Shown: piece by piece, positions 8,045-9,335 of the stretch
Layout of the letters: each line of letters begins with the position of its first letter
Numbering within the stretch: the stretch's first letter is position 1
DNA from: Bacteroidota bacterium
GTDB taxonomy: Bacteria; Bacteroidota; Ignavibacteria; UBA10030; SZUA-254
Assembly: GCA_004322375.1 (NCBI GenBank)
Contig: SCUC01000245.1
Coordinates: 1-9,335 of the forward strand
Length of the DNA stretch: 9,335 bases
Direction: 5' to 3'
The notes under the pieces: model-generated
Databases searched by the model: none
Seen by the model: the letters and a program-made list of their open reading frames with translations, nothing else
What the model was told of the DNA's origin: nothing
Program-made: the position numbers and the translations under genes

Positions 8045-8824
8045 TCATTCAATCTCAAGGTGCAATGTTTTCATGGCATGTTCAAGAATGGCATAAACTT
8101 TTCGGAGAGGAACAATATTCAAAATTTCGCTTATTTCCGGCGCAGTCATATCTTCCCAGAACCGCAGCCGGACAACCGCGCGTTCCTGCTCTGTTAGCTT
8201 TTCCATAGCCTGTTCAAATCCCTCGGCTTCCATGAGACGTTCGCCATCAGGATAGCCGGCATCTACTTGCATCAATGTTTCATCGAACGGGATGCTTTTC
8301 ATCTCCTGTTGCTTGCCCCCTAAGACTTCTTTCCCAAGAAACTTCTGTTCAATCCGTGCGAGAGATTGAACAATCTCACCGGGTGAGATTGTTTCTGTTC
8401 CATCCAGTTGTTGCTCAATTTCTTCTCTCGAATAGCCCTTCCAAAAATAAAGTGTAAACACCTTCCTGTCCAGGTCCGACATCTTCATCAATGCCGTGGG
8501 ATACCGGTGACGACCGTGCGTGCTTCTGTGTTCTTCGATGCAGAGATTTCTGACAACCACAGTTAACCAGGTAGAAAGCTTAGGATTTCTCTCATTGAAT
8601 TCCGGGATGAATTTTCGTAAAATGGCAAAATCGTTTGCGCACAATTTTGAACAAATGAATACATATTTATCCATCACGCTGTCATGCTCGCGCTCGTATT
8701 GCCAGATAATTTTCAGAATAAGATTTGAAAAGCGGCGAAGAAATTCCTTCCACGCATCCTCCTGAACGCGCTTGCCTGAAAACAGGCGCTGTAATAATGC
8801 ACTATCTGTTAGGAATCGCTGCAA
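8045..8824 (-). CDS. ECF-like sigma-70 family RNA polymerase sigma factor
   Basis: A 259-residue protein with a TTG start at 8824. An in-frame TAG at 8828-8830 rules out a longer form, and the next in-frame ATG is codon 51, inside region 2. Residues about 22-105 match sigma region 2: AWKEFLRRFSNLI, then LSTWLTVVVRNLCIEEHR as the region 2.3/2.4 helix used for -10 recognition and melting. Residues about 207-255 (LTEQERAVVRLRFWEDMTAPEISEIL and on) form a region-4 helix-turn-helix for -35 binding. Between them, residues 115-163 (LDRKVFTLYFWKGYSREEIEQQL, then SPGEIVQSLARIEQKFL) look like a second region-4-like segment. The length exceeds the usual 160-200 residues of ECF sigmas because of this insert. 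It directly precedes its likely anti-sigma partner, and autoregulation is plausible. No Shine-Dalgarno is visible before the TTG. Confidence 0.9.
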   Translation of the reverse strand: MQRFLTDSALLQRLFSGKRVQEDAWKEFLRRFSNLILKIIWQYEREHDSVMDKYVFICSKLCANDFAILRKFIPEFNERNPKLSTWLTVVVRNLCIEEHRSTHGRHRYPTALMKMSDLDRKVFTLYFWKGYSREEIEQQLDGTETISPGEIVQSLARIEQKFLGKEVLGGKQQEMKSIPFDETLMQVDAGYPDGERLMEAEGFEQAMEKLTEQERAVVRLRFWEDMTAPEISEILNIVPLRKVYAILEHAMKTLHLEIE

Positions 8825-8872
8825 ACGCTAATAATGATAGTTTAAAGGAAATATGTCAGATTGATAAACAGC

Positions 8873-8901
8873 ATGATAAGAAAATGATTTCAAACAATCA
8901 A
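8873..8901 (-). promoter_or_regulatory. Sigma70-like promoter of the sigma/anti-sigma operon
   Basis: On the minus strand TTGATT (8901-8896) is followed by exactly 17 bp and TATCAT (8878-8873). That is 4 of 6 and 5 of 6 matches at ideal spacing. Transcription would begin near 8866, giving a leader of about 42 nt before the TTG. Its position just past the upstream terminator fits a new transcription unit. Confidence 0.5.
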
Positions 8902-8925
8902 TACTATACAGCACATTCTTACAAC

Positions 8926-8957
8926 AAAAAAGGCTCCCGGAACACCGGAAGCCTTTT
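8926..8957 (-). terminator. Intrinsic terminator of the ABC permease gene
   Basis: The minus strand forms a 13-position stem (8957-8945 with 8940-8928) containing AGGCTTCCGG and CCGGGAGCCT around a TGTT loop, with one G-T wobble. A TTTTTT run (8931-8926) follows. It lies 28 bp after the permease stop and insulates the sigma operon from the transporter. Confidence 0.9.
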
Positions 8958-8984
8958 ACTGTAAGAAAACAAACCACCCATCAG

Positions 8985-9335
8985 TTATTCATATCGTAGC
9001 GATTCAATCGGGTCAAGATTTGATGCTTTCCACGCCGGATAAACTCCAAACGTTACCCCGACAATCGAGCATGCGAAAAAGCCGATCGCAACCCAATCCC
9101 ATGGAATCACCGGCGGCACTTCTAGCATTAAAGCAATAGCATTACCGAGAATTACGCCAAGGATAATTCCTATTACTCCACCGAACTCGCTCAATACTAT
9201 CGCTTCCATAATGAACTGACTGCGAATATTGCTCTTTTTAGCCCCAATTGCCTTCCTGACGCCTATTTCCCTTGTTCGTTCCGTTACTGATACGAGCATG
9301 ATATTCATGATTCCGATGCCCGCGGCTAACAATGC
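8985..9335 (-). CDS. MacB/FtsX-type ABC transporter permease, C-terminal part (5' end outside window)
   Basis: The last 116 residues of a permease; the frame stays open to the right edge, so the start lies beyond it. It shows the hallmark sequence of the FtsX/MacB fold: GIGIMNIMLVSVTERTREIG, then VRKAIGAK. Two hydrophobic helices follow (around GVIGIILGVILGNAIALML and WVAIGFFACSIVGVTFGVY). It ends in PAWKASNLDPIESLRYE, the standard MacB-like C terminus. Family members couple to a MacB-type ATPase and a periplasmic adaptor to move peptides, antibiotics or lipids across the envelope. The substrate cannot be told from this fragment. The terminator after it argues that it is a neighbour rather than part of the sigma-CHAT locus. 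Confidence 0.95.
   Translation of the reverse strand, partial: ALLAAGIGIMNIMLVSVTERTREIGVRKAIGAKKSNIRSQFIMEAIVLSEFGGVIGIILGVILGNAIALMLEVPPVIPWDWVAIGFFACSIVGVTFGVYPAWKASNLDPIESLRYE

Overview
All supported genes lie on the minus strand, so the window reads from right (9335) to left (1). The content suggests a Gram-negative bacterium of the Bacteroidota/Chlorobi/Ignavibacteria neighbourhood. The reasons are moderate GC, a MacB-type permease, a secreted CHAT-TPR protein, a very large secreted beta-helix protein, and an ECF-like sigma factor with a membrane zinc-finger anti-sigma. The lineage is an inference from style; there is no rRNA or tRNA in the window.

Right to left: (1) 9335-8985 is the C-terminal end of a MacB/FtsX-type ABC transporter permease, closed by a strong intrinsic terminator (8957-8926). 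(2) A sigma70-like promoter (8901-8873, TTGATT-17-TATCAT) starts a new transcription unit. Its first gene (8824-8045) is an ECF-like sigma factor with an apparent extra region-4-like segment and a TTG start. (3) 47 bp later comes a 216-residue anti-sigma factor (7997-7347): cytoplasmic HX3CX2C zinc-finger motif, one membrane helix, and a fibronectin-III-like periplasmic domain. (4) After a 240-bp gap (186 bp if the alternative upstream TTG start is used) comes a signal-peptide-bearing TPR-CHAT protein (7106-4119) with nine 42-residue TPRs and an intact His/Cys caspase-like dyad. (5) A 488-bp intergenic stretch (4118-3631) contains a hairpin-rich dispersed-repeat-like element. (6) From 3630 to the left edge runs a 1210-codon open frame. 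It encodes a secreted right-handed beta-helix protein built from four large related modules, and its C terminus lies outside the window.

The working idea is that genes 2 to 5 form one cell-surface signalling and effector locus. A sigma factor is held by a membrane anti-sigma whose outer domain sits in the same compartment as an exported CHAT protease. A giant exported beta-helix protein lies next to them as possible client or output. The gene order and the domain assignments are read from the sequence. The proteolytic link is a hypothesis, suggested partly by the published type III-E Craspase case, where a TPR-CHAT protease releases a sigma factor by cleaving its inhibitor.
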